From NCBI GenBank assembly GCA_949130495.1, contig OX422216.1:365328605-365392604 (forward strand): DNA of 64,000 nucleotides. The letters run 5' to 3'. Shown one piece after another: positions 1 through 13,263 of this stretch (the stretch's first letter is position 1; each line of letters starts with the position of its first letter). Position numbers and translations under genes: made by a program. The notes under the pieces are model-generated. The model was given only the letters and a program-made list of their open reading frames with translations. It was not told the DNA's origin and did not search any database. The stretch comes from Sambucus nigra. Its lineage: Eukaryota; Streptophyta; Magnoliopsida; Dipsacales; Adoxaceae.

Positions 1-624
1 TTCATTGCAATACGATGTACGAAATAATGTGATCATTATAAGTAGTCGTTTGCATGAGCTACGAATCACCTTGATTTTCATATTTTAAGAAACCCCATTA
101 GATTAATTCTTGTTATGCTTCTTCCAGGTTAAATTTCAAACATATATAGTCATCTACGAATGGATTTATAAATATTCACTGGATTCTAAATATTTAGGAC
201 TTATATGTAAGCGGAACTCATAGTATAAAATTTTTACTTTAAATTTGCATGTAAAGACATATAGTTTTAAATATATGTTTTAGATTGACAAATACCTACC
301 GATTAACAAGTAGCAGGCTGTTAAATGGCTATTAATATAAAGGCCAGCTATACTGCCTCAATATGATTATCTAGTACAAACATATTGTGTCGATATTATT
401 TACTTTTGAAGGAACCCTTGTGCATATAATCAAGATATAATTTGAATTGATTAAGTGAGAACTATTTTAAAGCTATTAATTAATATTGAGATATGATGGG
501 TTGCTGATTATCTTTGACAAAACATATTTTGAAGCATTATACATAAGCCTGATTGTGCATACATGAATATATGTATATATTGAAAATTACATCCCCATCA
601 CAACTCCTACTAAATAAAAATTGA
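1..624. other. AT-rich intergenic DNA, nothing recognised
   Basis: I find no coding region, RNA gene or transposon terminus here. The only longer open frame (minus strand, 537-737) is a low-complexity hydrophobic peptide with no family resemblance and runs into the following tandem duplication. Confidence 0.6.
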
Positions 625-1761
625 ATTATAATTACTTCAAAAATAAAAGAAATAAAATATTTTATGGAAAAGAGAAATTTCGTATAACTTGTTGTATTCA
701 TTAGCGTTGGGAGCCGCAATACCTTCTCAAAAGGCAAATTATATATGATTTTCTCCCACTTATCACCAATAATTGGATGGACTATGTGACGTCCCGATTT
801 CCAGGGGTCAATGCAGAAAATCTTTTATACTTTGATTTGATTTGAGAAACTACTCTCTTAAAGTAAAATCTTTCTTTTACATTTTTGTGTCGTAAAATAC
901 CCTTAAATTAATTAATGAAATGATGTCTCGCTTATGAAATTTATAAGAACACTTTAAATAAAAGAGTTTTTCCAACTTCATAAAATAAATAAAAATTTAA
1001 GAAAGTCTACACCATCCTGTCGTATTACAAATCAAATTTAAACTGCTTCAAAATAGTTCCAAATAACGTAGTCAAAGTTACATTTAAAAAACAATTAAAG
1101 TAAATAGTAAATAGAGCTCTATTGGCGCATAAATCCTCCCTTGCGTCTCATAGTTTCCTTTATCGTTTCCCGAAGTACCTGCAGAGGGTTTGGCAAATGG
1201 TGGTATATGAGCATGCGCCCAGTTGAAGAAATACTAGCAGAGTAATATACACAAAGAATATTTATGCATGTAAAGTATATTTTAGAAATTAAGAATTAAT
1301 TCATCAATTGATTAAATGTTCTTATGCAAAATGAACGTTACATGCAATTAACGTTTTGACCATGTAACATGGGCGATAATCCCACTCACACTTAATTTTT
1401 CTTTTGGCAACACCCATATCACGTTCATTTAACCATTAACATACTTTCACATTTTTCCAAGTTGTTTCATAAACTTGCATTTACATTAATGAGCGTCGTG
1501 CTCAAAATAATCTTTTCACTTTTTTAATTGGGGTACCAATTAATGAGTGTTATATGACCTTTCACCGACTCCTACAATGTCGGAATATACTACTGATAAG
1601 TTGTTAGGGGTCTAAGCATTAATCCAAACCCTAAGACTTCGGGCCTTTCTTAAATTTTCCAATTACCTTTGAGTGCCTCTTACTTGTTACATATTTGTAA
1701 CCATTTTTCCTTTCTTTCTTTCTTATCCGTTTTAAACATTTTTCTTTTACTTTCTTTAGAT
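625..1761. repeat. Tandem duplication, copy 1 (~1.13 kb)
   Basis: This block is followed directly by a diverged second copy in the same orientation. Matching landmarks include GTTGTATTCATTAGCGTTGG against GTTGTATTTTATTGGGGTTG, the phrase CCCACTTATCACCAAT, and ACTATGTGACGTCCCGATTT against ACTATGTGACATCCTGATTT. The spacing is close to 1,135 bp throughout. No protein is recognisable in either copy. The TGTGACGTCCCGATTT phrase resembles the start of some plant LTRs, but I found no matching LTR end. Confidence 0.85.
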
Positions 1762-2905
1762 TACAATTACCTCAGAAATAAAAAATAAAATATATTATGG
1801 AAAAAAGAAATTTGGTATTACTTGTTGTATTTTATTGGGGTTGGGAGCCGCGATACCTTGTCAAAAGTATAATTACATATGATATTTTCCCACTTATCAC
1901 CAATCATTGGTTGGACTATGTGACATCCTGATTTATAGAGGTCAATGCGAAGCACGTGTTATACTTTGATTTCATTTGAAAAACTACTCTTTTAAAGTAA
2001 AATCTTGCTTTTATATTTTATGTTATAAAATCCCATTAATTTAATTAATGCACTGATGTCCAACTTATGAAATTTATAAGAACACTTGAAATAAAAGATT
2101 TTTGCCAACTTCATTTGATTAATAAAAATTTAAGAAAATCCACATCATCCCGTCTTATTGCAAATCAAATTTACAATGCTTCAAAATAGTTCCAAATAAC
2201 GTAGTCAAAGTTCCATTTAAATAACACATTTAAACTAAATAGTAAACGAAGCTCTAGTGAAGCATAAATCCTTCTTTGCCTCTCATGATTTCATTACCTT
2301 TATCTTTTCCCGAAGTACTTAGAAGGGGTTTGGAAAAATTTGGGGTATGAGCGTGCGTTTAGTGTGAGAAATACAAGTACAATAATACATACAAAGAATA
2401 ATTATACATATAAAGTATATTTAAGATATTATGGAATCATCAACCATTTGATTAAGTGTTCTCTTGGAAAATACAACGTGACATGCCATTGACGTTTTAA
2501 CTATGTAACCCGGGCGATAAGCCCACTCACACTTCATCGTTCTTTTAACAACACACATATCACGTTAATTTAACCATTAAAGTACTTTCACATTTTTCAA
2601 GTTGCTTCATAAACTTTCATTTACATTAATGAGCGCCATGATCAAAATTATCCTTACACTTTCTTAGTTGGGGTACCAATCCATGAGTGTTATACGACCT
2701 TTCATCGGCTCTCACCATGAAGGAATATTCTACTGATCATTTGTTTGGAGTTTAAGCATTAAGCCATACCCTAGGTCTCCAAGCCATTCTTAAATTTCTC
2801 GATTACCTCCGAGTGCCTTTTACTTGTTACATCTTTGCAACCCCTTTTCCTTTCGTTCTTTCTTATCCATTTTTAAACCGTTTTCCTTTATTTCCTTTTT
2901 TCGAT
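1762..2905. repeat. Tandem duplication, copy 2 (~1.14 kb)
   Basis: Second copy of the preceding block, in direct orientation and head to tail, with many point differences and small indels. Homology fades after about 2,900, where this copy continues into unique AT-rich DNA. The 74-residue frame at 2824-3048 straddles that border and has no recognisable domain. Confidence 0.85.
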
Positions 2906-4008
2906 CGATGGGACCAAATAACTGGGATGAAACAAGTTCCAACACAGTTGATTTCCATGTTTCACATTTTATAAAAAGTCCATTTTCATTTTACCTTAGA
3001 CTCGGTATTCCGTCTTTTGAAAACAACTTTAATTACCATTTCTTATGAATTTTAACCTTTGCATTTAAATACCGATTTATACACCTTAATGTGTTTTTCA
3101 CTATTCATGCACACTCATGTTTATTTTATAAAACATGAGTTTTCACCACGTAAAATCCAACTCTTTAACTAGAGTCCTCTTGGTTTGGTAAATCATTCTT
3201 AAGTCCATATTTCACATAGATTGATACTTTTGTGATAAAATATTTCATTTCTCATTTCAAGACTTAACCTTTCAAAACATTTTCTACCTTGTTTCTCATC
3301 ATTTGAATTTGTTATTTTCTTCCTTTAAAATAAACTTTCCGAAACATTACCCGTTTTTGAAAATGTTATTACTTAATCTAAACTTTTCATAAAATCATAC
3401 TTTTGGCCCAAAAATCATACTTTTGAAATTTCAAGACTTGTCATACATATTGATAACTTTTCATTGTTACTCACATCCCTAGTTTCATCATGGGACTTAA
3501 TTTTTCAATATTACACATTTGAAAGCCCAAATTTTTACTACTTTTATACTTAACACCCATTTACTTTGTTTTCTTCAAGTTTCTCAAACTTTGTTCATAT
3601 AAAGTGTGTCATTTTATGTGACTAGTATTTTGAAATTTTCATGTTCATCATTTCATTTTCAAAATCACATTTTAATATAATTTTTGACATACTTAATCCA
3701 TTTGTCCCAACTACATGAGTTTATGTCAATGAAAGTAAGGTTTTATGCCAATAAAACCTAACAAATGCATCTTATTGTTTCTTTATAAGTTCATTATAAC
3801 ATTTTATCATTAGATCAACAAGTTTAACATGATTTGCATAAGGAATAACTTTCTTAAATATTTTAAAAATTTTCTTTATTCAAACTTTAAATTTTATCCA
3901 CTTTTATCACAAATTCATCAACATACATACATATATCTAGCATGCTTTGATTTCAAACTTTAAAATAGTGTATAAGCCCTACATATTGAAGATAATAACT
4001 ATAGTGAA
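2906..4008. other. AT-rich intergenic DNA
   Basis: About 1.1 kb of T-rich sequence with no coding pattern, terminus or tandem structure that I can recognise. Confidence 0.6.
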
Positions 4009-4660
4009 GATGTTGAAAATAAAACCCAATAATCTCCAAGATTCTGAATTTTAGTTCTTCTAGTAATCATCTTTTACATCCAAGATAACACCTCTATAAC
4101 ACCTGGAAACCTTTGATTATGGAAAGATAATTATGTGGGATGCTATTAGTGAATTATAGAGAGAATAAGCAATCTCTTGCTGAGTTAAAATGGAGGAATG
4201 TGTATTTTCGAATGACTAAATACAGATTTTTACTCAGTATATATGGGAGGAATTGGGGTAGGTATCCCCCTACAAGTCACCCTCAATGCTCCCTACCCAT
4301 CTCACACGACCCCCACCCCTTAGGGCTTGCTACCCTATTGTCGAAAGGATCCAAAGATAGCTAGAAATTGGTCAACAACCAAAGGGAGCCATCAAAAAAT
4401 AAAACATAAAGTTGACAAGAAAAAGGGAAAAGGATCTGATCATTGAGAATCGATTCTCTCAAAGTGAGAATCGACTCTCATTTTTTTCTCCCAAACTTCG
4501 AACATAAAATACACTTACGTGGGTCTTAATGATTTTTTTTACGTCACCAAAGAAGTTAAAGTTGTCTAGGACTCCATTCTACATATTCTAGAATTTTTTC
4601 AAAATTTTCAGAGCAATTTTAGTTTTGCGACGAAAACCCATTATAATAATAATAATAATA

Positions 4661-4709
<49 letters not shown>

Positions 4710-5659
4710 CTTGAATTTCCTTCTTTTATCATTATGATATTATAATACATAAATATAAGTGTAATTATACAATTCGTTTCGTATAATTTTCTTTAATTTT
4801 ATTTTAAATTCGCAACTTAATTTAACACGCGTAACGTGATATGAAGCATTTTTGATTTTTTTTCTCATTAATTTTAATTTCAATTAAAAATAACCTATTT
4901 AAATTAATCCCATTAAATTATCACAAATCCAAGTTCATAAAATTTCCAAATTATGCAGTCCAAATATATAACGCGACTTTATTAATTCAACAAAAATCCA
5001 AAAATTATAGACTAAATCATTTTATGAGAATGCATTTGATAAATGTCAGCAGAAGAGTATGGCCTACAAACAAACTTCTTTGCATTATACCTTTGTATAT
5101 CTTTTATTACATCTGACACCCGAAAAAACAAAAGTAAAATAAAATTACATCTAACAACTTATAACAATACACATTTAAAGCCTCTCGCCTATGTGTAATC
5201 TGTTTATGAAAGACCCGCGTGTAGATAGTTTTTAGCATTTAAAAATTTCTATACAATTATTGCATTTGAAACCTCATAGATTTGGTTAGAATTCATGCGC
5301 TCTGCTAAAGAGGTGTTGAAAACTACTAAAAATCCCATACATATTTTCTTATTATTATACTTCTTTAAAAAGTACCATTTGATGCATTTGTTTTCTAAAA
5401 CCAAAGCATAGACTTTGCACCAGAACCATCTTCCCCGTGGAAGTGCTCCTCCAGTTAGACTTAAGTACTAGGACGGAGCTTAAGCAGATAAAAAAACATT
5501 TGTTTTTCATATAGATGTTCCAAAGTTGGAGATTCACTTTGCTCCTACAAAAACCAGTGAACTACACTCGAGGTATCATGTGGTTTAACACCACAAATTT
5601 CAATCTCTAACGCACACAAGAGATATCAGGTTGAATATGGTAATATCTCCTATATAACC
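4009..5659. repeat. Direct repeat A, left of the CACTA block
   Basis: Starts at TGTTGAAAATAAAACCCA and ends at TATATAACC. It aligns along its whole length with 22858-24569 (A'). Shared landmarks include CTGAATTTTAGTTCTT, the ATATGGGAGGAATTGGGGTA phrase, an ATT microsatellite at the same place, and GACACCCGAAAAAACAAAAG. Its right border is exactly where the CACTA-like terminus begins. The TG start and an ACTACA near the right border look LTR-like, but no primer-binding site follows and no polypurine tract precedes the partner copy, so I do not call it an LTR. Confidence 0.8.
4641..4708. repeat. AAT/ATT microsatellite in repeat A
   Basis: A run of AAT triplets passes into a run of ATT triplets. 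A shorter ATT run lies at the corresponding place in A' (about 23,466-23,493), so the microsatellite predates the duplication and has since changed length. Confidence 0.95.
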
Positions 5660-5679
5660 GACTACACAAAATTCTGCGA

Positions 5680-6070
5680 ATAGTCACAGTCCGTGACTAG
5701 TGGGTCACGTCTCAAATCCTTGACCATGTCCAACATAGGTGTGACTAGTTCCATGACCAAGTGTGGTCATGGAATACTTGGAGTTGGTCACAATTTTAAG
5801 CCCAGACCATAGTGTGTCACGACCCTTATCTCTGACCAAGGTGTAATCATCATGGCACCAAATTCAAGCCAAAATTACCTCCAAGTGTGTTCACGGACCT
5901 AGGGGTGACCATGTCCATGATTGATGCCAAAAATTCATCCAATAGGATCACAACTTTGGACTGTGACCAGTTCAGAATGGTCTCGTGTGTGGGTCAAGGG
6001 ACTAACATCGTGACCATAACAATTTCAATGCCCTGGTCACGGTTGATGGCGTGTAAATAAATATGGTCAC
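5680..6070. repeat. CACTA left subterminal repeats (GTCAC motifs)
   Basis: About 20 copies of short motifs such as GTGACTAG, GGTCACG, GTGACCA and CGTGACC occur in both orientations within 400 bp. In CACTA elements such motifs bind the element's DNA-binding protein. Here the function is inferred from position and pattern. A CT-rich leader-like stretch follows at about 6,120-6,260. Confidence 0.7.
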
Positions 6071-6282
6071 GCGTATAGTGTCTTTTTATTGAAACTTAGA
6101 AACCATTCTTCATTTTCACCCGAAATTTCCCTCTCTCTCAATCTCAAACCCTAAGCAATTTTTGGCTCCCCAAATCTCAATCTCAAGTTTTTCGAATCCC
6201 CTATCTCTCAATCTCAAGTTTTTCGGCTCCCCTCTCTCTCAATCTCAAAGGTAACTATCAAACCCTAACACTTTGTATTTCG

Positions 6283-6392
6283 GTATTTGTGTATTTGTAT
6301 ATATGTGTGTATTTGTGCATTTATGTATGTATGTGTGTGTGTGTGTGTGTGTGTAATATGTTATGCTTTGTGTGTGCAGTGTGCGTGTGTGT
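6283..6392. repeat. TG-rich microsatellite
   Basis: Mixed TA/TG tract with a pure TG run near 6,330-6,354. The same order (subterminal repeats, CT-rich stretch, TG-rich stretch) appears at the second CACTA end at 56.2 kb, which supports common descent. The 73-residue frame here is a low-complexity artefact. Confidence 0.9.
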
Positions 6393-6712
6393 GTGTTAAC
6401 ATTATTATTGAATATATGATAATACCCACAAATTTTTCTTCGAAAAAAAAATACCCATGTGCTGGTTCAAATTTTAAGGTGATTCTAGGATTCAAATTTT
6501 GTGGTTAAATTTAAGGGTTAAATTTTTGTTGTAAAACTTTAAACTAATATATTATGTTTTTTTTTTGTTATTATTATTAATTGACGTGTGTTAACATTAT
6601 TATTGAATATATGATGAATTTTAAGATATAAAATAAGAAACCCCCTAATCCTCGATGTTCGTTACGAACTCAACCCCCACTCATTTGGATTCCTGGCTCC
6701 GTCCCTGTGTGT

Positions 6713-7132
6713 GTATATGTTAATGTCTGTTTATTTTAATCCTAATTAAAATTGAAACCTTAATTTTCTTGTATATTATAATCTGTATTTATTTAAACCC
6801 TAATTAAATTTGAATCCTAATTTGTGAGTATATGTTAATGTGTGTTTATTTTAACCCTAATTATAATTGAAACCCTAATTTTTTAGTATATGTTAATGTG
6901 TGTTTATTTTAACCCTGGTTAAAATTCAAACCCTAATCTTCATGTATATGTTTATGTTTATTTATTTTAACCCTAGTTCAAATTGAAATCCTAATCTTCA
7001 TATATATCTTTATGTTTATTTATTTTAACCCCGGTTAAAATTGAAACACTAATCTTCATGTATATGTTTGTGTATCTATTTTAACCCGAATTAAAATTAA
7101 AACCCTAATCTCCATGTATATGTTTAGTGAGA
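6713..7132. repeat. Minisatellite, ~57-60 bp unit, about 7 copies
   Basis: Each unit has the form TTAATGTGTGTTTATTTTAA followed by CCCTAATTAAAATTGAAACC and CTAATCTTCATGTATATG. The copies are imperfect and head to tail. The array lies in the CACTA interior just left of the gypsy insertion. Confidence 0.9.
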
Positions 7133-7268
7133 AATAACCATACTTTAATGAGATATTATGATTATGGGTATGTGTTTTATCACGTAGATAATATAAGGAG
7201 TGCGGGATAATTATTGCTTGTTGGATAGTATGCTGGATTTCTTGGATTGATAATACACATATACTTTT

Positions 7269-10166
7269 TGTAACAACCAGTATTTTTGAAGATTTAAATA
7301 ATTATGGGAGTAATTATTATTGTTGGATTAATTGAATTGAAATGTGAGATTTAATTTTTAATTAATCCGGATTAAAATATGTTAACTAGAGTTTCAAGGG
7401 TTAATACTTATGGATTGAATATTACTATGTGATATGTAACATATTTTTAATTGAATATTACTGTGTGAATATGTAATATGGGATTACGCATTTTGATAAA
7501 TTGTCGAGAGTGAGAAATACGACAATTGGTAATTTAAGTCAGACGCGTGTGTGAGTCGTGTCAGAACTAATTAATGGGAATAAAAAGAGAGTTTATTTTT
7601 TATTAACTCGTATGGTAATTTTGAGTGTGCCATCGAGTCCGGAAGGGTCGAGATAGTCAGAAAACTCTACCCGGGCATTTTATTTGGACTCCGGGATAAC
7701 TTTAGGCCTACCGGTACCCCGTAAGGGTAGTTTTGTCATTTGAATTTTTGGGGAACACATCATGGCCGAAAATTAGATAATTATTATATTAGTTACGGGA
7801 GTTCCATTAGGGTTAAGTTACATATAAATCAAGATAGAACCACAGAGGGTGAAGGAGAGCAAATCCCAAAGGAGGAAGGCCAATTAACACCTCCTTGCAC
7901 AACCACCACCGCCATCGTGTAGATCAAAAAGTGAGGAACGCATCTATAAAAACATCACCAGCGGATCAGACATTCAAATTTGAGTCAAGTCTTTATTGCT
8001 TTCTTTCATTTAGCAATAATCATGCTCATGTTAGTGTAGGTGAATTTTGATCATGAATTACATATGAAATTGGGTGAATATTGGAGGTTATATTTATGAT
8101 TATGGACTGATTTGATTAGGTTTAATTCCTTCATGTAAGTAGAGGATTAATCACGAAATTGAAAAGTTATATAGATGAACAAATCTGGGTTGGTTAGGTT
8201 CTTTAATTAAAAATTGGAAAACTAGGGTTCTTATGATCTAAATTTGGGGATTTTGAATTATAATGATGGTGGGTGATGATTGATAATTGTTATATTAGTG
8301 GAAATCATACATACATGTTAGGAATATGATTTAGAATGGTTGATTCGTGATTGGGAATAAGCCGTAGAGGTTAGAGGTGTTGAAATGGTGAAGAGAACAT
8401 ATCTAGGTAGGGATGCCTTTTTACCAGTAGAGGTCCGGACCGCTTTTTAATAGGTTCAAATCGTTTTCCTTATTAATAGGTCTGGACCTTTTTTCATAAA
8501 AAGTTCTAGATCGTTTTTTTTTATTAAAAGGTCCGAACTGTTTTTCATAAAAAAGGGTATGAATCATTTTCCTTAATAGGTCCGGACAGCCCTGATATAT
8601 TTTCTAGAATTAAATTGCGGACCTTTAGGGAATCTTTCGGAACTGGTAATGTGGGAATCTTAATGAAGTACACTGAGATTTGAAGTGATGTTATATCAAG
8701 GCAAGTACGGCGTAAGACTTCGGCATACGTAGGATGTATTAATCTTAGAAATTCGAAGGAGAATACTTGAAATAATTATATTCAAAATAGTAATAAGGGA
8801 TTTCAATATGTGGAAAATATATGATTAGGTTTGGTGTATACATATGGATTTTAATAATATGTGTGTATGCCTATTACCTGATATTATTGTTAAGTGCACT
8901 AATGGGTGATAACTCGGGGCTGCAAGAATATTATTGTTAAGTACACTAATGGGTGATAACCCGGGGGTGCAGAAATATTATTGTTAAGTGCACTAATGGG
9001 TGATAACCTGGGGGTGCAAAAATATTACTGTTAAGTGCGCTAATGGGTGATAACCCGGGGGTGTAAGAATACTATTAATGAGTGCGATAATGAGTGCTAA
9101 CCCGGGGGTGCATGATTAATATGGTTAGGCGCGCTAATGGGTCTTAGCTCGGGGATGCATAATTAGTATGTATATATATAGGGATGTTGTGACTATATTT
9201 ATATATATACAGGAACTTGTGAATTATTCTACTGTGTATAATTTGTAGATTGGAATGTGGTTATATAAAATAAATCTTAATGTATAATGGATTTATTATG
9301 AATTGAGAAACATGTTAATTAGCTATTAGGTATAGACTAATTTAATAGCGTATTGTATGGGAGATACGAGAATTATAATAGTGAGTATAATTAGTATCAT
9401 TATGACTTCGATCTTGTTAGGCTGGGTTGCATAACTCGGTGTGGTTAGATGTACGTTAGGCGTGCACAATAGATGAGAGGTGAGAATCGCATGTGAGAGT
9501 TCGATATCTAACATGCACGTAATACTTGCTTTAATGCAGTTTTAAATACTTGCTAAATTATTTTTAAAACATCGGGCTCTGACCCGTCTCTTTCATATCT
9601 TCTCACTTTTTCTAAACATGTATTATATCAGGTGCTCAGCCACAGGGACACCAGATTTAGAGACTTGGATTACTTGGAGTGCTGCAACTGTTGTGGAAGC
9701 TGTAGGTCCTTGCATTAGACCCCTCTATCATTTTCATTCAATTTTATCTAGACTTTTATTTAGGGCATGTGTCGCCCATCCTTAGTCATTTTTATCAAAG
9801 ATTGTATTCAGTTTCCTTTTCGATTATTTTAGTTGTATTGGGTTTTACTATGGTTCTTTGGCTTGAGATTTTGAACTGGAGTATTTTATCCAGTCTTATT
9901 TATTTTAGTATTTGATTCGGACTCAGTACTTATTATATCCATGTGTATGGTGAATGGTTTATATTTTATTACTTGAATTGAAAAATGGATTATTTTCCTA
10001 TAGTTTAAAAAGGGAAATATTTTTGACACTAGCTTAATTATGTATTAGGTAGTTTTATCTGTTAAATGTTTTTCGACAGTGATGCTAAGAATGAACCAAC
10101 AGAACATTCTATTTTTAATTTAATAAAGGACTGATCACCCAGTATTTAATTAGGCGGGGTGTCACA
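7269..10166 (+). repeat. 5' LTR of the gypsy element (2,898 bp)
   Basis: Starts TGTAACAACC and ends GGGGTGTCACA. It includes a 47-bp minisatellite at about 8,885-9,160 and a cluster of palindromic GGTCCGGACC-like motifs at 8,420-8,595. The 3' part contains the GGGCTCTGACCCGT phrase that also occurs, in variant form, in the solo LTR at 43.2-45.7 kb. Confidence 0.95.
8885..9160 (+). repeat. 47-bp tandem repeats in 5' LTR
   Basis: Six head-to-tail copies of a unit containing TTAAGTGCACTAATGGGTGA followed by TAACCCGGGGGTGCA. Spacing is 46-48 bp for the units I measured. A matching array is present in the other LTR at 15,953-16,235, so it was there before insertion. Confidence 0.93.
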
Positions 10167-10190
10167 GGTTGTATCAAAGCATCAGGTTCT
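10167..10190 (+). other. Primer-binding site (tRNA-Met-like)
   Basis: GGTTGTATCAAAGCATCAGG directly follows the 5' LTR and resembles the usual plant initiator-tRNA-Met site TGGTATCAGAGC with a few substitutions. It fixes the right border of the LTR and the plus-strand orientation. Confidence 0.8.
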
Positions 10191-12251
10191 AGAGACTTTT
10201 AGGATCTATGAGGCTTATTACATTTCAGCGTAGCGTTCTTTGATATAGAGCCTTAATATAGGATTGTTGTATTCCCTGACGTGTGCAACTTATGTTCTCC
10301 TACTATGAATTATAATGGATGTGACTCATTATATGAACTCGTGTGTGCTTCAATCCCCGAACATTATAGGATGGCTTGCGAAGACTGTAATAATGACGAC
10401 AAGAGAAGAAGCCTGGCAGAAGATATAAAGTAATTTTGGAATGGTAATTGTGACTAAAGTCACTAGGAGTAATATTTAAGAGAGTGATAGTAGAATTATC
10501 ACTCGGGAACAGTAGGTTCCCTAGGCACAGTCGTAGATAACGGTGGAGTGATTTCAGTACCACCTAGCATAGTTGATAAAGGGGAACTCAAAGGGACTCT
10601 TTTGAAAAGACATCGGTGGAGATGTGGAGAAGAAAGAGAGAAAGTGTAACAGTCCAATGGAAGTAGAAAATCCGAAGGCAATTGTGTAGAGTGGAGTGCA
10701 GAGACACTCAGAATTAAATTAGGAGTTAAAATTGTATCTCTTAGGAGCGACATAAAGTGATTACAATCAATCACCGCACATAAAGTAGTGTGTTTGAAAT
10801 TTAAAGAGAAATTGGGTACGATTTGACCGTGAGGTCTTCCATTCAATGTTGTAACAGAGATGTAAGTGGAACTTTGAAGCTTAGCACTGTGAGAAAAATA
10901 GAGATCGACCGTGAGGGAAAGGTTTAATTGTATAACGAACTTCGTACCTGGAAAAGGGGCATAGAATATATAAAGTTTTATAGTTGATAGAGGATCATGT
11001 GTAGAATACAAGTATGTATGAAAAATACAGTAAGGGTGACTAATGTTGATTTCATCAAAGTTATACCTTTGCAAGTTATTTTAACATTTCCAAAAGAAGT
11101 GAGACAACGGGGTTAGAGAATCTGATCGAACAGCAAAGCTGTACTTAACGGTGTTAGTGAAACACCACATGAGAGTATGCTCAATAGGGAACTCATTTAG
11201 ATAATTTTAATTGATTAACTTCCTACAAAGTGAAGATGAAGTCAATCTGGGTTGTAGAGGCCAACAATAGTCCCGAGAGGCAACGTAGCCAACAGGACAA
11301 CGGGAGAACAATCGGGAGCCAAGACTGCCCGGTCCGAGAGAAGGAAATTCTAAAATGGTCAGTGGGACCACTTAAGGGAAATCTCTTGGGAAATTTCCCT
11401 TTGTGTGGAGAGTGGTACTACTAGTGTCTAATGTGTCGACGTTGAGAAGTGAGACCGATAAGATTGGAAATGGTAAACCGTGCCATCTAGGCATAATAAC
11501 TGGATGAGTGAGATTTCCAGCAGAGAAATTAGGGTCAAGAGAATTTGGTCCCAAGAATTACAACCCAAGAGGGATGGTCTCAGGCAGGACCAGTGGAGTC
11601 CTCGATAACAGTAGCATACCATATTTCAGGGCCGACGGGGCCCAGGAAGAAGAAAAAAAAGTCAGTAAAGCCAAAGTTGAGACCTAGAGATTTTGGGCCA
11701 ACGTTTAAATAATGGGTGTGTAAGACAATGGAAGGAATAAATTGTCCACAATGGGAGGGGACAACTATTGGGTGAAATCTAAGATGTATAACGAGTGCAG
11801 ATGTTCATGGGTTGTTTTGGCAGCCACGTGTTGGGACCCTACGATTAGGCGAGACTGGCGAAGATTTGCTTCGTCCTTGTGAGTAAAGGATATATTCCAG
11901 TGACATGGGCGTGTTATAGCTTATATATAAATTATAAACTCTAAAATTTTCATGCAAGTCGAGTTTAGTGGGAACAATGGTTTAACACTCTGGTTATAGA
12001 CGTATTTCTCGTTGAGGGTAGGGTTTTTTGATATTGCCCGTGAGTGAACCAGGTGGGCCCTAAGAGTATATTTCGTTGTTACAATTTACTACTGCATTGA
12101 GTTAGCAAAGTAGAGCTTATTATGGTAATGTGTAGCTATTAATTACTGAATGATTGAACGTTTGTAGATTGATTGATACGATTATCGTAATGGACACTCC
12201 GGGGGGAGTAATATTAATTTTGTGTGGTGCCACCTGAAATAGGGTTGGGCC

Positions 12252-12302
<51 letters not shown>

Positions 12303-13263
12303 TCATGGTATCATAGACCTCAGTGAGTATGTTGTCTAGTTATATGTGATACCGGTGCGTGGGGATTTATTTACTGATGTGACTCAGGATGTTTGTGTCC
12401 TTTATCGGGCAGTGAGATATTTCTCGTTATATATAGAATCACACTAAGAACTTGGGATAGTGAGAGTTACATGTTTCATGTTATCTTTAAGAGACATTAG
12501 ATTGGTTGAGGAGACTTTTATGTAAACACATGCGGATTGTGGGAAGGTACATATTATGGACTGAGGACCTTACGGATCTTGACGACCGACTAGGCTAGGT
12601 AGTAGTGTATCGGGGGGTTCCTTGTTTGCATTTCTCTTTGCGAGACATCCCACGCATGAAACTAGTGAACGTCGGAATTTGGAGAGAAGTTTGGATGATA
12701 GGACATGGGTTTCGTACCTTAGTAATTGTACATATATAAGTATATAATTGAGAGTGGATAATCCCATTATGATTTAAGTCCGGTAGAGACACCTAGACCT
12801 ATCATGGAAAACCATTATGGAACGGTTACGTTATGAATTGATCAGTATGATTAGAGTTCGAGAATCAATTTCAGAAAAAATTATTTCAATTGTAATATAA
12901 TACTTTAGACATAGGATGTATGGGCGCCTCAGGAAATTGAATTTGGTTTTTGTCCCCATTTTTGGAGGTATGGGATAAGGAAAATAATTACAGAGGTTCA
13001 AATATCGGGACTTAATGTCCGATCATTTATGATGATTAGGATCATTTTCCCTAAATGTACACGAGGGTGGTATTGTAGCCGACAATATAACATACGTGTC
13101 TGGTGAATTCGACAACGTTTAGCCGGGGAGGTCGAAGCTTATTCTATAATATCTAGCAGAGGCCTACGTTTCATAAGAAATGGATTTTTGAGTAAGGGAG
13201 TGACTTGTGACATACGGGGAGACAAGTCACATGGATCACAGCTAAAGGTACATTCGGGTGACC
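10191..13263 (+). other. Gypsy interior without recognisable coding
   Basis: About 3 kb where gag, protease, RT and RNase H should lie. All frames are full of stops and I cannot recognise conserved motifs, so this part is either strongly mutated or partly deleted. An AT dinucleotide microsatellite occupies 12,254-12,298. The minus-strand open frames here (for example 10,499-11,074) run against the element and show no domain. Confidence 0.6.
12254..12298. repeat. (AT)n microsatellite
   Basis: Uninterrupted AT dinucleotide run of about 45 bp inside the gypsy interior. Confidence 0.97.

Noticed and set aside
4457..4492. GAGAATCGATTCTC palindrome as an operator or recombination site
   Set aside because: Only one full palindrome with a diverged neighbour, partly retained in A'; no further support for a function.
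6287..6508. Cys/Val-rich small protein
   Set aside because: Direct translation of a TG microsatellite; the same holds for 56,712-56,924 and the Tyr/Ile frames at 33,013-33,229.
10499..11074. 191-residue minus-strand open frame in the gypsy interior
   Set aside because: It runs antisense to the element, has no recognisable motif, and overlaps another antisense frame; likely chance in a region with biased composition.
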